A stretch of 64,000 nt of DNA from NCBI GenBank assembly GCA_023391635.1, contig JAEWAQ010000012.1:62001-126000 (forward strand), read 5' to 3'. The notes under the pieces are model-generated. The model was not told the DNA's origin. It saw only the letters and a list, made by a program, of their open reading frames with translations, and did no database searches. Made by a program: the position numbers and the translations under genes. Position 1 is the stretch's first letter, and every line of letters begins with the position of its first letter. This stretch comes from Bacillota bacterium (GTDB lineage Bacteria > Bacillota > Bacilli > Paenibacillales > Paenibacillaceae). Below, piece by piece: positions 52,653 through 62,021 of this stretch.

Positions 52653-55600
52653 ATGATGCGAATTCATAAGACAATTGGGACGATCGCGGCAGCTTTCTTG
52701 CTGCTGTCGACGCTGCTCGGGAGCTTCGGCGCAGCAACGGCGGAAGCCGCTTCCTCGCGCGTGGCCGTCATCAAGGAGTTGAAGGGCAGCGTCAAGGTGA
52801 AGAAGGCGGGCGGGTCCAAGACGTTCGCCGCCTTCGCGCGGATGAGCCTGAACGAAGGGGATATTCTGTCCACCGACGGCAAGGGGTCTGCCGTGCTGCT
52901 ATTCTCCAACGGCAGTTCGGAGGACGACCGGATGACGGTATCGGCTAATACGACGATCACGTTCTCCAAGCTGACCAGCCGCGGCGGCACGACGACGAAG
53001 GTGAGCATGTTCAATGGCTCGGCCTGGGTGGACGTCAAATCGATTCAGAACGAGAACGACGAATTTACGCTGGAGACGCCGACCGCGATCATGGGCGTTC
53101 GCGGCACGCACTTGCTCGTCAGCGTGGACCCGGCGACGAATATGACGCATCTGACGGTCGCGGCAGGCGTGGTACATACGGAAACGAATGGCTCGAATAA
53201 TCCGCAGGAACAGGATGTATACCCGACGCAGAGAGCGCTTATTACCGATTCGGATGAAGAAGCGGATGGGGAAATCATCATCGCGCCGGTCGATCTCGCC
53301 CTGTTGATGGACCAAAGCGACAGCTCGATCGTAACCGCCATACTGGAAAGCGCCGCCGACATCACGGAAGAGAATGCACGATACGTGGCGCAGTATACAG
53401 AGCGGGGCTTGCCTTCGCCGCTCGGGGACACGCAGGATGACCTGAACCGATTCAAGACCAATACGGAGAATCTGCTTGGAGCGGTAGCGAATCAAGCGTT
53501 AAAAAGCGGACTGCTCACACAGGAGCGGCTCGAACAGATTATACGCGAAGTGCAGACCCAGTCCGGCATGAAAGTCGATCTGTCGAAATCGGAGCTTGCG
53601 TTAACGGACGAACAGAAGAAGCAACAGGAGGATCAGCGCCGGAAGGAAGAAGAGAAGAGGAAGAAAGCGGAGGAACAGCGGACTCCGGAAGGGGAACAAG
53701 AGAAGAAGCTGAAGGAAATCAAGTCGAAGCAGAACCAGGACAATTCGAAGGCAGAAGCGGAGAAGAAGCGGAAACAGCTGGAGGAATACGAAAAACAATT
53801 GTCGGAGGCGGAGCAACGCAGGTTTGCGGACGATAAGGTGAAGCGGGAGAAGGAGCGGGCTGAGGCGCAAGCGGCGGCTTCGGCGTCGCCTACGACATCG
53901 TCAAGCCAAACGCCAGACCCGACGCCGAGCCCAACAGACCCGACGCTTTCCGACGTTTCTTCCCTTGATGCTCTGAAAGCATTCGGAACGGGAATTTACG
54001 GCTTCAATCCTGCCACTACAAGCTATACGCTGCAAGTGTCCAATCTTACGGCGACCTTGCCGGTATCGGCGATTGTGGCGGCGAATTCCAATGCAATGAT
54101 GAGATTAAGTGATGCAGCGATTGCGAGCGGCGAGCAGGTCAACGTTACGCTGAACGCGGCGGGTACCGACACGGTCATTCCGATCGTCGTAACCGCGGAG
54201 AATGGCGTGGATACAACGACTTACACGATTACGGTGCATAGAGAGGCTAATCTGGCCGAGGCCGCGGATGTTTCACTGCCCGGAGGCGTCTCATTCGATC
54301 CCCAGGTTACCGTGTACACGCTGGAGTCGGTTACCAGCGATGTATACAGCATTTCCATGAGATTCGGGTATAGCAACAGTCCGTTTAAGGTGAAATTGAC
54401 CAGTAACGGAACGCTTAATACGGCGGATGCGGGCACAAGCTTTGATGTTCCACTCGTGCAAGGTGATAACGTGATACTAATCTCGTTAGTCCCGATCGTA
54501 ACTTCGGAGAACCAAACTGTCACGATGACCCAGCAGTATACATTCAATATCAAGCGGACGGAAGTGTCGGAACCTCCGGAGAGCCCGTCTCCAAGTCCGG
54601 CGCCTTTCCTTGACGATCTGAAGGTATTCGGGGCGAGCCTCGCCCAATTCGCGCCGGCCAAGCTTGAATATACTATACGTGTATCGAACATCACCGATAG
54701 CATTCCGATGAAGGCGATCGCAAGCGGTTCAATTGCCATGTTGAAGTTGAATGGCCATTCGGTGGCCAGCGGCGAGGAAGTCAATGCTGTGCTAAACTCA
54801 ACTGGAACCGACACGGTGTTTTCGTTTGAGGTTACCGCCGCGGGGAACGACTCAAATACGACGACTTATACGCTTACCGTGCAGCGGGATGCCAATCTGG
54901 CAGAACAGGATGATGTAACGCTGCCTGGAGGGGTCGTTTTCGATCCCCAAGTCACCACGTATACACTGAATTCGGTTGCCAGCAGCGTAGATAGAATCGT
55001 TATGCAATTCGGGAAGGGTAACGGTCCGTTTACTGTTAACGTGAAGAGCAACGGAACGTTCATCAAAACGGTGAATGCAGGCTCTAGCTTTGATGTACCG
55101 CTGGCGCAGGGGGATAACGAGATAATAATTGCGTTAGTCCCGAATGTGACCCCCAACAACCAAGCCGTCACGATGACGCAGCAGTATACTTTCCTCATCG
55201 AGCGGGCGGACCCGGAAGAGCCGGAGCAGCCCGCTCAGCCAGGCTTTAAGTTTACGAAATTGACGAACGCCAATCCTTCGTGGATTACGACGCTGTCGTC
55301 GACGAACGGCTTGAATCGAATGGATCCATACCACTGGCTTGGGAGTCTGAGCGGAGCGGCAGTGAACAAAGTGGCTTCGCTCTGGTTTGAAGCAGCTGCA
55401 AATGTCAGCAGCATAACATTCATTCTCAATACGGTTGAGGTCTCTCCTGCCGGCGATAAATACAACGTCACCTTGAACGCTGGATGGAATCAGGGCAGCG
55501 TGAATGTAACATTTATCGATGACAGCGAACCTGAGAATTACTTCGTCACCATCTGGGTTGGAGATACTCCGCCCTCTGCCTTAGAGATTGTCTCGTTTGC

Positions 55601-56585
55601 GGCAGTCGATCAGGATGCGAATCCGGTGCAGACGGGCGCAGATGCGATTAACTCCATGCAGTGGTATGCACAGACGACTGGCACGGGATATATCGATATT
55701 ACCCCCGCATTCTATGGTCAATTGTCCAAGGCGGAGAAAGTCGTATTGTCAAGCGGGCAAGAGGCTGAGAAAGTGAATGCATTCGGGACATTCCGCATTC
55801 CATACAACGGGCAGGTCGAGACTGCTCTGCTCTATACGAAGGATATTGTCGGTCACCTTTTTGCATACCAATTGAATGTCGACACGGCTTCGATCGATGT
55901 GGAACTGGCAAGTTTAACTGCGATACCGAGGACGTTTGGCGGCGATCAGACGGCTATAGTTTTCGATAATACTCTTAAAAGTCAACAAACTTTCGATGTT
56001 AGTTTATCGAGAGAGTCGCTCTACGGTCTTGTACCTTATACGATTAAAGTCAAATCGCAGCGGAAGCTTGAACAACAAGTGGTTGTGATCAATGGGCAAG
56101 TATTAGGTGATAACCAAGATGCTTTTGTCAATGTCGATATCGGATCCAAGACGACAGCTCGGGCCACCATTCAAGTTGTTTCGGAGTCGGGCAGAGCGGG
56201 TGAATATGTGGTGAATTTTACGAGGCCTCTGTCGGGATGGACGGGCTTGCATTCATTCAGGGTTTATAAGAATGAGGGTGAATGTTATGAAGCTTGGAAG
56301 GTAGAATGCTCTCTAATAAACACCAGTTCTTTCCAGGCGACCGAAACCAATGTTCTTACCATCCTTCCGTCAAGCATGGTGAATTTCAGAATTGAAGCAC
56401 CGACGACGGACTGGAGAACGACAGTAGTTATTTCCATTGATGGTGTGCCGATCTCAGGAGATGCTGTCCAACTGGATTCCTCAAAAGACTCATTCTTGGT
56501 TAAAGTTCATATCACTTCGGAAGATGGGCTTTCTACAGCAGATTATTCATTTGAGCTGAGGAGAATTGTACAGGGATCAGCATAG
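52653..56585 (+). CDS. Large secreted FecR-domain protein with cadherin-like modules
   Basis: Protein of 1310 residues. A signal peptide (about 1-33, ending ATAEAAS) is followed by a FecR domain (about 40-170: VIKELKGSVKVKKAGG, LNEGDILSTDGKGSAVLLFSNG, FTLETPTAIMGVRGTHLLV). A helical region leads into a Lys/Glu/Gln coiled coil (about 316-410), then a Ser/Thr/Pro linker, two copies of a 201-residue cadherin-like beta-sandwich unit (438-638 and 653-853) and several further beta modules. No LPXTG or S-layer motif is seen at the C-terminus. ATG 52653 follows AGGAG. Probably a cell-surface structural or signalling protein; the ligand is unknown. Confidence 0.85.
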   Translation: MMRIHKTIGTIAAAFLLLSTLLGSFGAATAEAASSRVAVIKELKGSVKVKKAGGSKTFAAFARMSLNEGDILSTDGKGSAVLLFSNGSSEDDRMTVSANTTITFSKLTSRGGTTTKVSMFNGSAWVDVKSIQNENDEFTLETPTAIMGVRGTHLLVSVDPATNMTHLTVAAGVVHTETNGSNNPQEQDVYPTQRALITDSDEEADGEIIIAPVDLALLMDQSDSSIVTAILESAADITEENARYVAQYTERGLPSPLGDTQDDLNRFKTNTENLLGAVANQALKSGLLTQERLEQIIREVQTQSGMKVDLSKSELALTDEQKKQQEDQRRKEEEKRKKAEEQRTPEGEQEKKLKEIKSKQNQDNSKAEAEKKRKQLEEYEKQLSEAEQRRFADDKVKREKERAEAQAAASASPTTSSSQTPDPTPSPTDPTLSDVSSLDALKAFGTGIYGFNPATTSYTLQVSNLTATLPVSAIVAANSNAMMRLSDAAIASGEQVNVTLNAAGTDTVIPIVVTAENGVDTTTYTITVHREANLAEAADVSLPGGVSFDPQVTVYTLESVTSDVYSISMRFGYSNSPFKVKLTSNGTLNTADAGTSFDVPLVQGDNVILISLVPIVTSENQTVTMTQQYTFNIKRTEVSEPPESPSPSPAPFLDDLKVFGASLAQFAPAKLEYTIRVSNITDSIPMKAIASGSIAMLKLNGHSVASGEEVNAVLNSTGTDTVFSFEVTAAGNDSNTTTYTLTVQRDANLAEQDDVTLPGGVVFDPQVTTYTLNSVASSVDRIVMQFGKGNGPFTVNVKSNGTFIKTVNAGSSFDVPLAQGDNEIIIALVPNVTPNNQAVTMTQQYTFLIERADPEEPEQPAQPGFKFTKLTNANPSWITTLSSTNGLNRMDPYHWLGSLSGAAVNKVASLWFEAAANVSSITFILNTVEVSPAGDKYNVTLNAGWNQGSVNVTFIDDSEPENYFVTIWVGDTPPSALEIVSFAAVDQDANPVQTGADAINSMQWYAQTTGTGYIDITPAFYGQLSKAEKVVLSSGQEAEKVNAFGTFRIPYNGQVETALLYTKDIVGHLFAYQLNVDTASIDVELASLTAIPRTFGGDQTAIVFDNTLKSQQTFDVSLSRESLYGLVPYTIKVKSQRKLEQQVVVINGQVLGDNQDAFVNVDIGSKTTARATIQVVSESGRAGEYVVNFTRPLSGWTGLHSFRVYKNEGECYEAWKVECSLINTSSFQATETNVLTILPSSMVNFRIEAPTTDWRTTVVISIDGVPISGDAVQLDSSKDSFLVKVHITSEDGLSTADYSFELRRIVQGSA
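53964..55211 (+). repeat. 645-base tandem internal duplication encoding cadherin-like units
   Basis: Unit 1 spans 53964-54566 and unit 2 spans 54609-55211, offset by exactly 645 bases (215 codons). The two protein units agree closely, for example QGDNVILISLVP/QGDNEIIIALVP and VTMTQQYTFNIKR/VTMTQQYTFLIER, and are joined by a Pro/Ser/Glu spacer. This indicates one duplication followed by moderate divergence. Confidence 0.8.
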
Positions 56586-56646
56586 GATTTTCAGCAATCC
56601 CTGATAATGATTCTCAATAATGGATATCCTGTAAGATGAAGGCCGG

Positions 56647-56674
56647 GGAAGTCAGCCGGGGCGGACTGGCTTCC
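56647..56674. terminator. Hairpin between the FecR gene and the DUF1540 gene
   Basis: Arms GGAAGTCAGCC and GACTGGCTTCC pair at 9-10 of 11 positions around a 6-base loop, 62 bases after the FecR stop and before the convergent DUF1540 gene. There is no T-run; possible terminator. Confidence 0.35.
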
Positions 56675-56722
56675 TCCGACAGCACAGGCAAGGCAGACGA
56701 CTGTCCGCCTAACGTACTTCGT

Positions 56723-56878
56723 TTACAGCTTCGGTTCGAATGTTTTGCAGTCGGTCTCTTCGGAGCTTGAGGCTTCCTGCTTGCGATTGTTGACGACATA
56801 GATGGACGAAGCATTGCATTGGTTGCCCGCGGCCCAGTACTTGCAGGAATGGACTTCGCACAGCACGTCTTTGGCCAT
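56723..56878 (-). CDS. DUF1540 small cysteine-containing protein
   Basis: A 51-residue protein, MAKDVLCEVHSCKYWAAGNQ followed by CNASSIYVV and a C-terminal CKTF. The spacing of Cys residues (C7, C12, C21, C44) matches the DUF1540 domain, probably a small metal-binding protein; function unknown. AAGGAGGTGATC precedes the ATG at 56878, one of the strongest ribosome sites in the window, and supports that it is a real gene. Confidence 0.88.
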   Translation of the reverse strand: MAKDVLCEVHSCKYWAAGNQCNASSIYVVNNRKQEASSSEETDCKTFEPKL

Positions 56879-57067
56879 GATCGGATCACCTCCTTCCGGA
56901 TTAGGATGGGCGAATCCGCCGCGGCTTTATACGTCATGCGGACGATCGGCGAGCCGCTGTTCCACGGGCAGCGGCTATTCGTCGTGTGCGGCGGGAGCAT
57001 GAACGGGTGCGGATTGGCCGATTATGGTAAGATAAGACAAGCGACAAGATGAGGAAAATGATATCGG

Positions 57068-58516
57068 ATGGGGTTGGGTGCCGTTATGGCGGATTTCAAG
57101 GCATTAGGCATTAGCGAGGCGCGGGCGGAGCTGCTGCGGCGGATGGGCATTGTGCGGCCGACGCCGATTCAGGAGCAAGCAATGCCCCTTATTATGGCAG
57201 GACATGACGTGATCGGCCAGGCGCAGACCGGCACGGGCAAGACGCTGGCGTTCGTGCTGCCGATGCTCGAGCGGCTCGATCCGTCGCAGCCGCACGTGCA
57301 AGGCTTGATCGTCAGCCCGACGCGGGAGCTGGCGATTCAGATTACGGCGGAAGTGAAGAAGCTCATCGCCGACACGGATTACCGGGTGCTTGCCGTCTAT
57401 GGGGGCCAGGACGTGGAAGCGCAGCTGCACAAGCTGCAGAAGTCCATGCATATCATCGTCTGCACGCCCGGACGACTGCTGGATCATCTGCGGCGCGAGA
57501 CGATCGAGCTGTCGCATGTGAAGATGCTCGTGCTGGACGAGGCCGACCAGATGCTCCACATGGGCTTCCTTGGCGAAGTGGAAGAGATTTTGCGAGCAGT
57601 GCCGTACCGGAAACAGTCTCTTCTGTTCTCGGCCACGATGCCGGCGAATGTGCGAGGGCTGGCGGCACGGTTCATGAACAAGCCGGAGGAAGTGACGGTC
57701 AAGGGCCCGCAGGTGACGGTGAAGGATATTCGCCAGTGGGCGGTGGAGACGACCGATCGCGCGAAGCAAGCGGCGCTGCGGAAGCTGATCGACGAACAGA
57801 GGCCGTTCCTGGCGATGATCTTCTGCCGCACGAAGCGGCGGGCAAGCACGCTGAATGAAGCGCTGCAGCAGCTGGGATATAACTCGGATGAGCTGCACGG
57901 AGATCTGTCGCAGACGAAGCGGGAGCAGGTGATGACGCGCTTCCGCCAGGCGAAGCTGCAGCTGCTCGTCGCGACCGACGTGGCGGCGCGCGGCCTGGAC
58001 GTGGAAGGCGTCACGCACGTGTACAACTACGACATCCCGCACGATGTCGAGAGCTACATTCATCGGATCGGCCGGACCGGGCGCGCAGGCGCTTCGGGTC
58101 TGGCGATCACGTTCGTCGCGCCGCGGGACCGGCCGGAGCTTGCCATGATCGAGAACGGGATCGGAATGGCGATGGAGCGGGTGCGTCTGGAGACCGGTCC
58201 GAGCGGCGGGGGGATGGGTGCTGCGGACATGGAACGCAACGATCGGACGCCGCGCAAGGGCGGACGGCCGGGCGCGAACACGCGAGGCGAAGGCGGCGGG
58301 CAGCGCGTCCGGGCGGGTCGCGAACCTTCAGCCCGCGGCGGTAATCCGAATCCAAGCCGGCCGACCGGCAATGGTAGAGGCAAAAGCCATGACAATACCG
58401 GTGGCGGCGGCAGTGCCGGTCGCGGGCCCCGGCAGCCGCAAGGCAAAAACACCGCGTCCGGCGGGAAATTCGGCAAGAAGTCGCCGATTCGGTCGCAACG
58501 TGGGAAATCGCGGTAA
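57068..58516 (+). CDS. DEAD-box RNA helicase
   Basis: ATP-dependent RNA helicase of up to 482 residues. Motifs in order: Q motif PTPIQEQAMP, AQTGTGKT, PTRELAIQ, TPGRLLDHL, VLDEADQM, FSATMP, ATDVAARGLDVEG and HRIGRTGRAG. The tail from about residue 375 is rich in Gly, Arg and Asn, as in RNA-binding tails of CshA/DeaD-type helicases. ATG 57068 or 57086 may be the start; neither has an ideal ribosome site. It likely acts in RNA turnover or ribosome assembly. Confidence 0.93.
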   Translation: MGLGAVMADFKALGISEARAELLRRMGIVRPTPIQEQAMPLIMAGHDVIGQAQTGTGKTLAFVLPMLERLDPSQPHVQGLIVSPTRELAIQITAEVKKLIADTDYRVLAVYGGQDVEAQLHKLQKSMHIIVCTPGRLLDHLRRETIELSHVKMLVLDEADQMLHMGFLGEVEEILRAVPYRKQSLLFSATMPANVRGLAARFMNKPEEVTVKGPQVTVKDIRQWAVETTDRAKQAALRKLIDEQRPFLAMIFCRTKRRASTLNEALQQLGYNSDELHGDLSQTKREQVMTRFRQAKLQLLVATDVAARGLDVEGVTHVYNYDIPHDVESYIHRIGRTGRAGASGLAITFVAPRDRPELAMIENGIGMAMERVRLETGPSGGGMGAADMERNDRTPRKGGRPGANTRGEGGGQRVRAGREPSARGGNPNPSRPTGNGRGKSHDNTGGGGSAGRGPRQPQGKNTASGGKFGKKSPIRSQRGKSR

Positions 58517-58609
58517 GATCGATAGCAGCGGCGGCAGCTTCGGCGATTAGCGGGACGGGAACTCGGACAGACTATTAGCGATATCTGCAAGTTTGCGGAG
58601 GTTGCTACC

Positions 58610-59101
58610 ATGTATGTCTTGAATACAATCGCCATCATCGTCGGCATCGCGGCTGCAGGCACACTGTCACTGATGCGGGCGCCGTTCACCACGCTGGAGA
58701 AGGCTCTCTACTATATGGTGTTCGTAACGATGCACGAGCATATGCATTCGGTCGTCGCCGATAATCTGCAACTGCTCCAAATAACCGGCAAACTGTCGAC
58801 CTTTTTCTTTTACAAGGTCAGCCAACTCGTCGTATTTCCCGTTATCTCCGTTTGGCTGCTGTACGCTCTATTCCATCCGCGGCTGCATGGAATCTGGAAG
58901 ACGGTGCTGACGGCGGGATGGCTGTGGGGATTGCACGGGACCTATCTATATATGAAGCACAAGGATATTCTCAGGTATTCGGGGTGGAATTGGCGGTATC
59001 AATACGGTGTATGGCTTGCCGTATTGGCGCTGACGGCGGGATTCGCATTATGGTTTCGCTGGCTGCTAAGAAAGCGTGATAACGATGCTGCAGCTGCCTG
59101 A
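58610..59101 (+). CDS. Small membrane protein, probably CBO0543-like
   Basis: Membrane protein of 163 residues with four or five helices and a conserved-looking TMHEHMHSVVADNLQLL segment after helix 1. The family has no known function. It starts at ATG 58610 after TTGCGGAGG, and overlaps the next gene by 26 bases, suggesting coupled translation of two related membrane proteins. Confidence 0.6.
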   Translation: MYVLNTIAIIVGIAAAGTLSLMRAPFTTLEKALYYMVFVTMHEHMHSVVADNLQLLQITGKLSTFFFYKVSQLVVFPVISVWLLYALFHPRLHGIWKTVLTAGWLWGLHGTYLYMKHKDILRYSGWNWRYQYGVWLAVLALTAGFALWFRWLLRKRDNDAAAA

Positions 59102-59600
59102 GCGGTTCGATCTGAACGAGTGGTTCACGATCGTGTCCACCATACTGGCGATGGGCGTCGCGCTTGCGCTGCCCAAGCGATTCTCTCCTGTCGAGATCAC
59201 CGCTTATACTGTATTTACGGTCTACCTGTCGCAGACTGTCGATGCACTAATCGCCATCGAGCCTTTCGACCTCTATGACGTGAACGATACGTCCAAGATC
59301 GAATGGTTTGACATGATCATCTATTATTTCTGTTACCCTCCGACGACGTATATATATCTGTATTTCTATGACAAATGGCAGGTTCGCGGTTGGAAGCGGG
59401 TCGGGTATGTGGCCGGGTATTCGCTGTTATCCACGCTGCTGGAAGGTGCGGCGGACCTGTTCGGCGTCTACACCTACAAGGGTTGGAAGCTATATTATTC
59501 GTTCTTCGTCTATGTCGGGGTGTACATCATTTATATCTTTGTGTATATCATGGTTCGACATTTGCTATCGCAAAGAGATTTGGGGAGCCGGAGGGGATAG
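59076..59600 (+). CDS. Small membrane protein, probably CBO0543-like
   Basis: Membrane protein of 174 residues starting at GTG 59076 (ATG 59085 is an alternative), with hydrophobic helices around EWFTIVSTILAMGVALALP and YYSFFVYVGVYIIYIFVY and a GAADLFGVYTYKGWKLYYS loop. It resembles proteins placed in the CBO0543 group. Overlapping the upstream gene and 3 bases before the methyltransferase gene, it forms a three-gene unit. Confidence 0.6.
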   Translation: MITMLQLPERFDLNEWFTIVSTILAMGVALALPKRFSPVEITAYTVFTVYLSQTVDALIAIEPFDLYDVNDTSKIEWFDMIIYYFCYPPTTYIYLYFYDKWQVRGWKRVGYVAGYSLLSTLLEGAADLFGVYTYKGWKLYYSFFVYVGVYIIYIFVYIMVRHLLSQRDLGSRRG

Positions 59601-59603
59601 GCA

Positions 59604-60368
59604 GTGCGAGCAAATTATACCGGGATAAATTCGAAGACATGGGACCAGTGGGCGGAAGAAGGTTCGGATTGGACGATTCCGATTACCCACGAAGAGTATG
59701 TCAAAGCACGTAAAGGCGAATGGAACGTCTATCTCACGCCGTGCAAATTCGTCCCGAAAGCATGGTTCGGCAGCTTGCAAGACGTGAGGCTGCTCGGTCT
59801 TGCCAGCGGCGGCGGCCAGCAGATGCCGATCTTCTCCGCGCTTGGCGCCGTAACGACGATATTCGATAATTCGGACCGTCAGCTTGCAAGCGAAAGAATG
59901 GTTGCGGAGCGCGAGGGCTACGACATCGAGATCGTCAAAGGCGACATGACGCAGCGTCTTCCGTTCGAGGATGGCGCCTTCGATCTCATTTTCCATCCTG
60001 TGTCCAATTGCTATATCGAGAACGTTCAACATGTATGGCAGGAGTGCTTCCGCGTGCTGAGGCCTGGCGGAGTCTTGCTTGCGAGCTTCGATAACGGCGT
60101 CGGATTCCTGATCGAAGACGACCAGGAGCCGCTGGTCATCGTGAACAAGCTGCCCTTCAATCCGCTCGTCAATCCGGATCAGATGAAGCAACTGGAGAAG
60201 GACGACAGCGGCGTGCAATTCTCGCATTCTCTCGAAGATCAGATCGGCGGCCAGCTCAAGGCGGGGTTCGTCTTGACCGACCTCTACGAGGACCGCAACC
60301 GCGAGGGTTCCGGCGTATTGCGCGAATACACGATGCAATATATCGCGACGAGGGCCGTGAAGCCGTAA
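59604..60368 (+). CDS. Class I SAM-dependent methyltransferase
   Basis: Protein of 254 residues starting at GTG 59604 after GGAGGGG. The SAM-binding motif I reads LGLASGGGQQMPIF, with an acidic residue at IFDNSD, motif II GAFDLIFHPVSN and motif III RPGGVLLASF. Substrate unknown. It follows directly on the two small membrane protein genes and ends before a permease relic and a terminator. Confidence 0.85.
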   Translation: MRANYTGINSKTWDQWAEEGSDWTIPITHEEYVKARKGEWNVYLTPCKFVPKAWFGSLQDVRLLGLASGGGQQMPIFSALGAVTTIFDNSDRQLASERMVAEREGYDIEIVKGDMTQRLPFEDGAFDLIFHPVSNCYIENVQHVWQECFRVLRPGGVLLASFDNGVGFLIEDDQEPLVIVNKLPFNPLVNPDQMKQLEKDDSGVQFSHSLEDQIGGQLKAGFVLTDLYEDRNREGSGVLREYTMQYIATRAVKP

Positions 60369-60399
60369 CTCGGCAACGCGCCCTCAGTCCGGTTTGCCC

Positions 60400-60495
60400 C
60401 CGGAGAGCTGGTCCGCACTGCCGGTGCTGGCGATGTATTCGTTCCTGCTGCGCTATTTCGAGAAGGGGACGATGATCGGGTCGGTCAAGGGGTAG
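60400..60495 (+). pseudogene. C-terminal relic of an LplC-type sugar permease
   Basis: A 31-codon remnant reads SALPVLAMYSFLLRYFEKGT followed by MIGSVKG and a stop, matching the C-terminus of the permeases at 20741 and 38771 (PFLQKYFTKGVMLGSIKG). Upstream codons soon lose similarity and no start is possible. The rest of the gene has been deleted. Confidence 0.75.
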
Positions 60496-60519
60496 CGTGC
60501 GCGTTCCTTATTTACGGTT

Positions 60520-60569
60520 ATTAAAAGCATGGCAGCCGCCCTTAAGAAGGTGGTTACCATGCTTTTAAT
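60520..60569. terminator. Bidirectional hairpin terminator
   Basis: Perfect 13-base arms ATTAAAAGCATGG (60520-60532) and CCATGCTTTTAAT (60557-60569), with partial further pairing inside. A-rich and T-rich flanks suit termination on both strands. It separates the methyltransferase/relic from the sigma-factor operon. Confidence 0.7.
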
Positions 60570-60703
60570 TTGCCAAAATGTTCGGTTATGACCTATACAT
60601 CTCCTCTCCTCGCTCTCACGAACAATGGACGAATAAGATTTGAATGCAACAATTCGGCTCTAAACTGGATATCTATATGTAAGGGGCGCAAGGAGGGGAT
60701 AAG

Positions 60704-61273
60704 TTGGAGGAAATTGTTCTGATCGAACGGTTAAGACAACAAGACCAATCTGCTTTAGAAAAGATTATGGACAGGTATACTTCCTACGTTTATACAGTTG
60801 TTAAAAATGTGATTGGAACCTATATGAAAGCTGAAGATATTGAAGAGGTTGTATCCGATGTATTCGTACTGCTATGGAACCACGCAGCACAGATTCACGA
60901 AAAAAGTCCGACACTGAAGTCATATCTTGCAGCGATTGCAAGGAATCAGGCGCTCAAGAAACTGCGTAGATATAACCCGCAAATTTGTCCTCTCGATGAT
61001 GATATTCTGGTAATGGATGATTCATCCAGCGCAATTGAAGAATCTGAGCAAAAGCAAATGTTGGAATGGGCATTGTCAATCATGAATGAGATAGATCGGG
61101 AAATTTTCATTCGATATTATTTTTTGATGCAGAAAACAACCTCGATAGCTGAACAATTACATATGAACGAATCTACGGTGAGAAGCAGACTTTCGCGAGG
61201 CCGAGGTTATTTGAAGCAAATATTAACAGAAGGCGGTGTCCGGCATGAAGTTAAAAATATCCGAAATGTTTGA
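60704..61273 (+). CDS. ECF-type RNA polymerase sigma factor
   Basis: Sigma-70-family protein of 189 residues with region 2 (AEDIEEVVSDVFVLLWNH) and region 4 (SIAEQLHMNESTVRSRLSRG). The start is TTG 60704, after AAGGAGGGG. The next gene overlaps by 29 bases and encodes a membrane protein that fits an anti-sigma factor. Base composition is visibly more AT-rich than in neighbouring genes. The signal sensed is unknown. Confidence 0.9.
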   Translation: MEEIVLIERLRQQDQSALEKIMDRYTSYVYTVVKNVIGTYMKAEDIEEVVSDVFVLLWNHAAQIHEKSPTLKSYLAAIARNQALKKLRRYNPQICPLDDDILVMDDSSSAIEESEQKQMLEWALSIMNEIDREIFIRYYFLMQKTTSIAEQLHMNESTVRSRLSRGRGYLKQILTEGGVRHEVKNIRNV

Positions 61274-62021
61274 ACATGCCGCTGTAAATACCGATTCTAT
61301 CGATCTGCAAGACGATTCCGGAATCGACAAAGATCGGATACGGCAGTTAGTGCTGCATAAGATTAATGGCCAACTTGCCAAAAATCAAGGTGCACCAAGG
61401 AAGAGGACCTCCCGGAAAATTTTATTGATTGCTGTCGTTATAGTGGCAACACTAGCTTCCGCTATAGGTGCAAATGCGGCGACTGGAGGCAAGCTTTTTG
61501 GAGCTATTATTTTAAATTCTGAAAATAGGCATCTTGCTGGCAAACCCAACTATGCTTCCATGAAAGAAGCCGCACCCGGTCAAGAAGCAGACGATAAGCG
61601 CAGTCTCATCAGCAACATTATTCATGAAAACCAGCTGCAAACAGTTAATGCGGCTTCTATTACAAATATCATGGTAGAGGATGACGGACAGGGAATCTTT
61701 GCAATACCGGAGATTCTGACGAATAACGGTGATCTTGTAATCTTCACAAGGTCCGATGAAACGGGATGGCAGTTGAACAAAGGTCAGAAATTGACCGTTC
61801 GATTCAATCTCGATCTGACTACAAGCAAGTTCTCGGATCCAAAGGGAGAGATTATGGAGATTGGCTTTATTAAAAACGGTGAGTTAATCTCGGCCTTCTC
61901 CGGGAAACAAAAAGAATTCTCTTATACGATCGAAGCAGATGAAGCAGGCGAGTATTATTTCTACACAGAGAATTATTCCGCGGGCAGTGTTATTATCGCT
62001 TCTGGAACAATAGACGGTTAG
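61245..62021 (+). CDS. Single-pass membrane protein, probable anti-sigma factor
   Basis: Protein of 258 residues: a cytoplasmic N-terminus of about 60 residues, one membrane helix (about 62-82, ILLIAVVIVATLASAIGANA) and an extracellular beta-type domain. ATG 61245 (or GTG 61236) lies inside the sigma gene, so the pair is translationally coupled. The layout fits an anti-sigma factor that holds the ECF sigma factor at the membrane; this is inferred, since no zinc-binding anti-sigma motif is visible. Confidence 0.7.
   Translation: MKLKISEMFEHAAVNTDSIDLQDDSGIDKDRIRQLVLHKINGQLAKNQGAPRKRTSRKILLIAVVIVATLASAIGANAATGGKLFGAIILNSENRHLAGKPNYASMKEAAPGQEADDKRSLISNIIHENQLQTVNAASITNIMVEDDGQGIFAIPEILTNNGDLVIFTRSDETGWQLNKGQKLTVRFNLDLTTSKFSDPKGEIMEIGFIKNGELISAFSGKQKEFSYTIEADEAGEYYFYTENYSAGSVIIASGTIDG

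Noticed and set aside
53601..53870. Leu/Phe-rich minus-strand frame resembling a membrane protein
   Set aside because: It is the complement of the Lys/Glu coiled-coil coding region of the FecR protein, which automatically reads as Leu/Phe.
53964..55211. The internal duplication as a CRISPR or mobile repeat
   Set aside because: The units are long, in frame and encode folded domains; there are no short repeats with unique spacers anywhere in the window.
56614..57000. Minus-strand frame of 128 codons after the FecR gene
   Set aside because: It overlaps the DUF1540 gene in another frame; DUF1540 has a strong ribosome site and conserved Cys spacing, this frame has neither.
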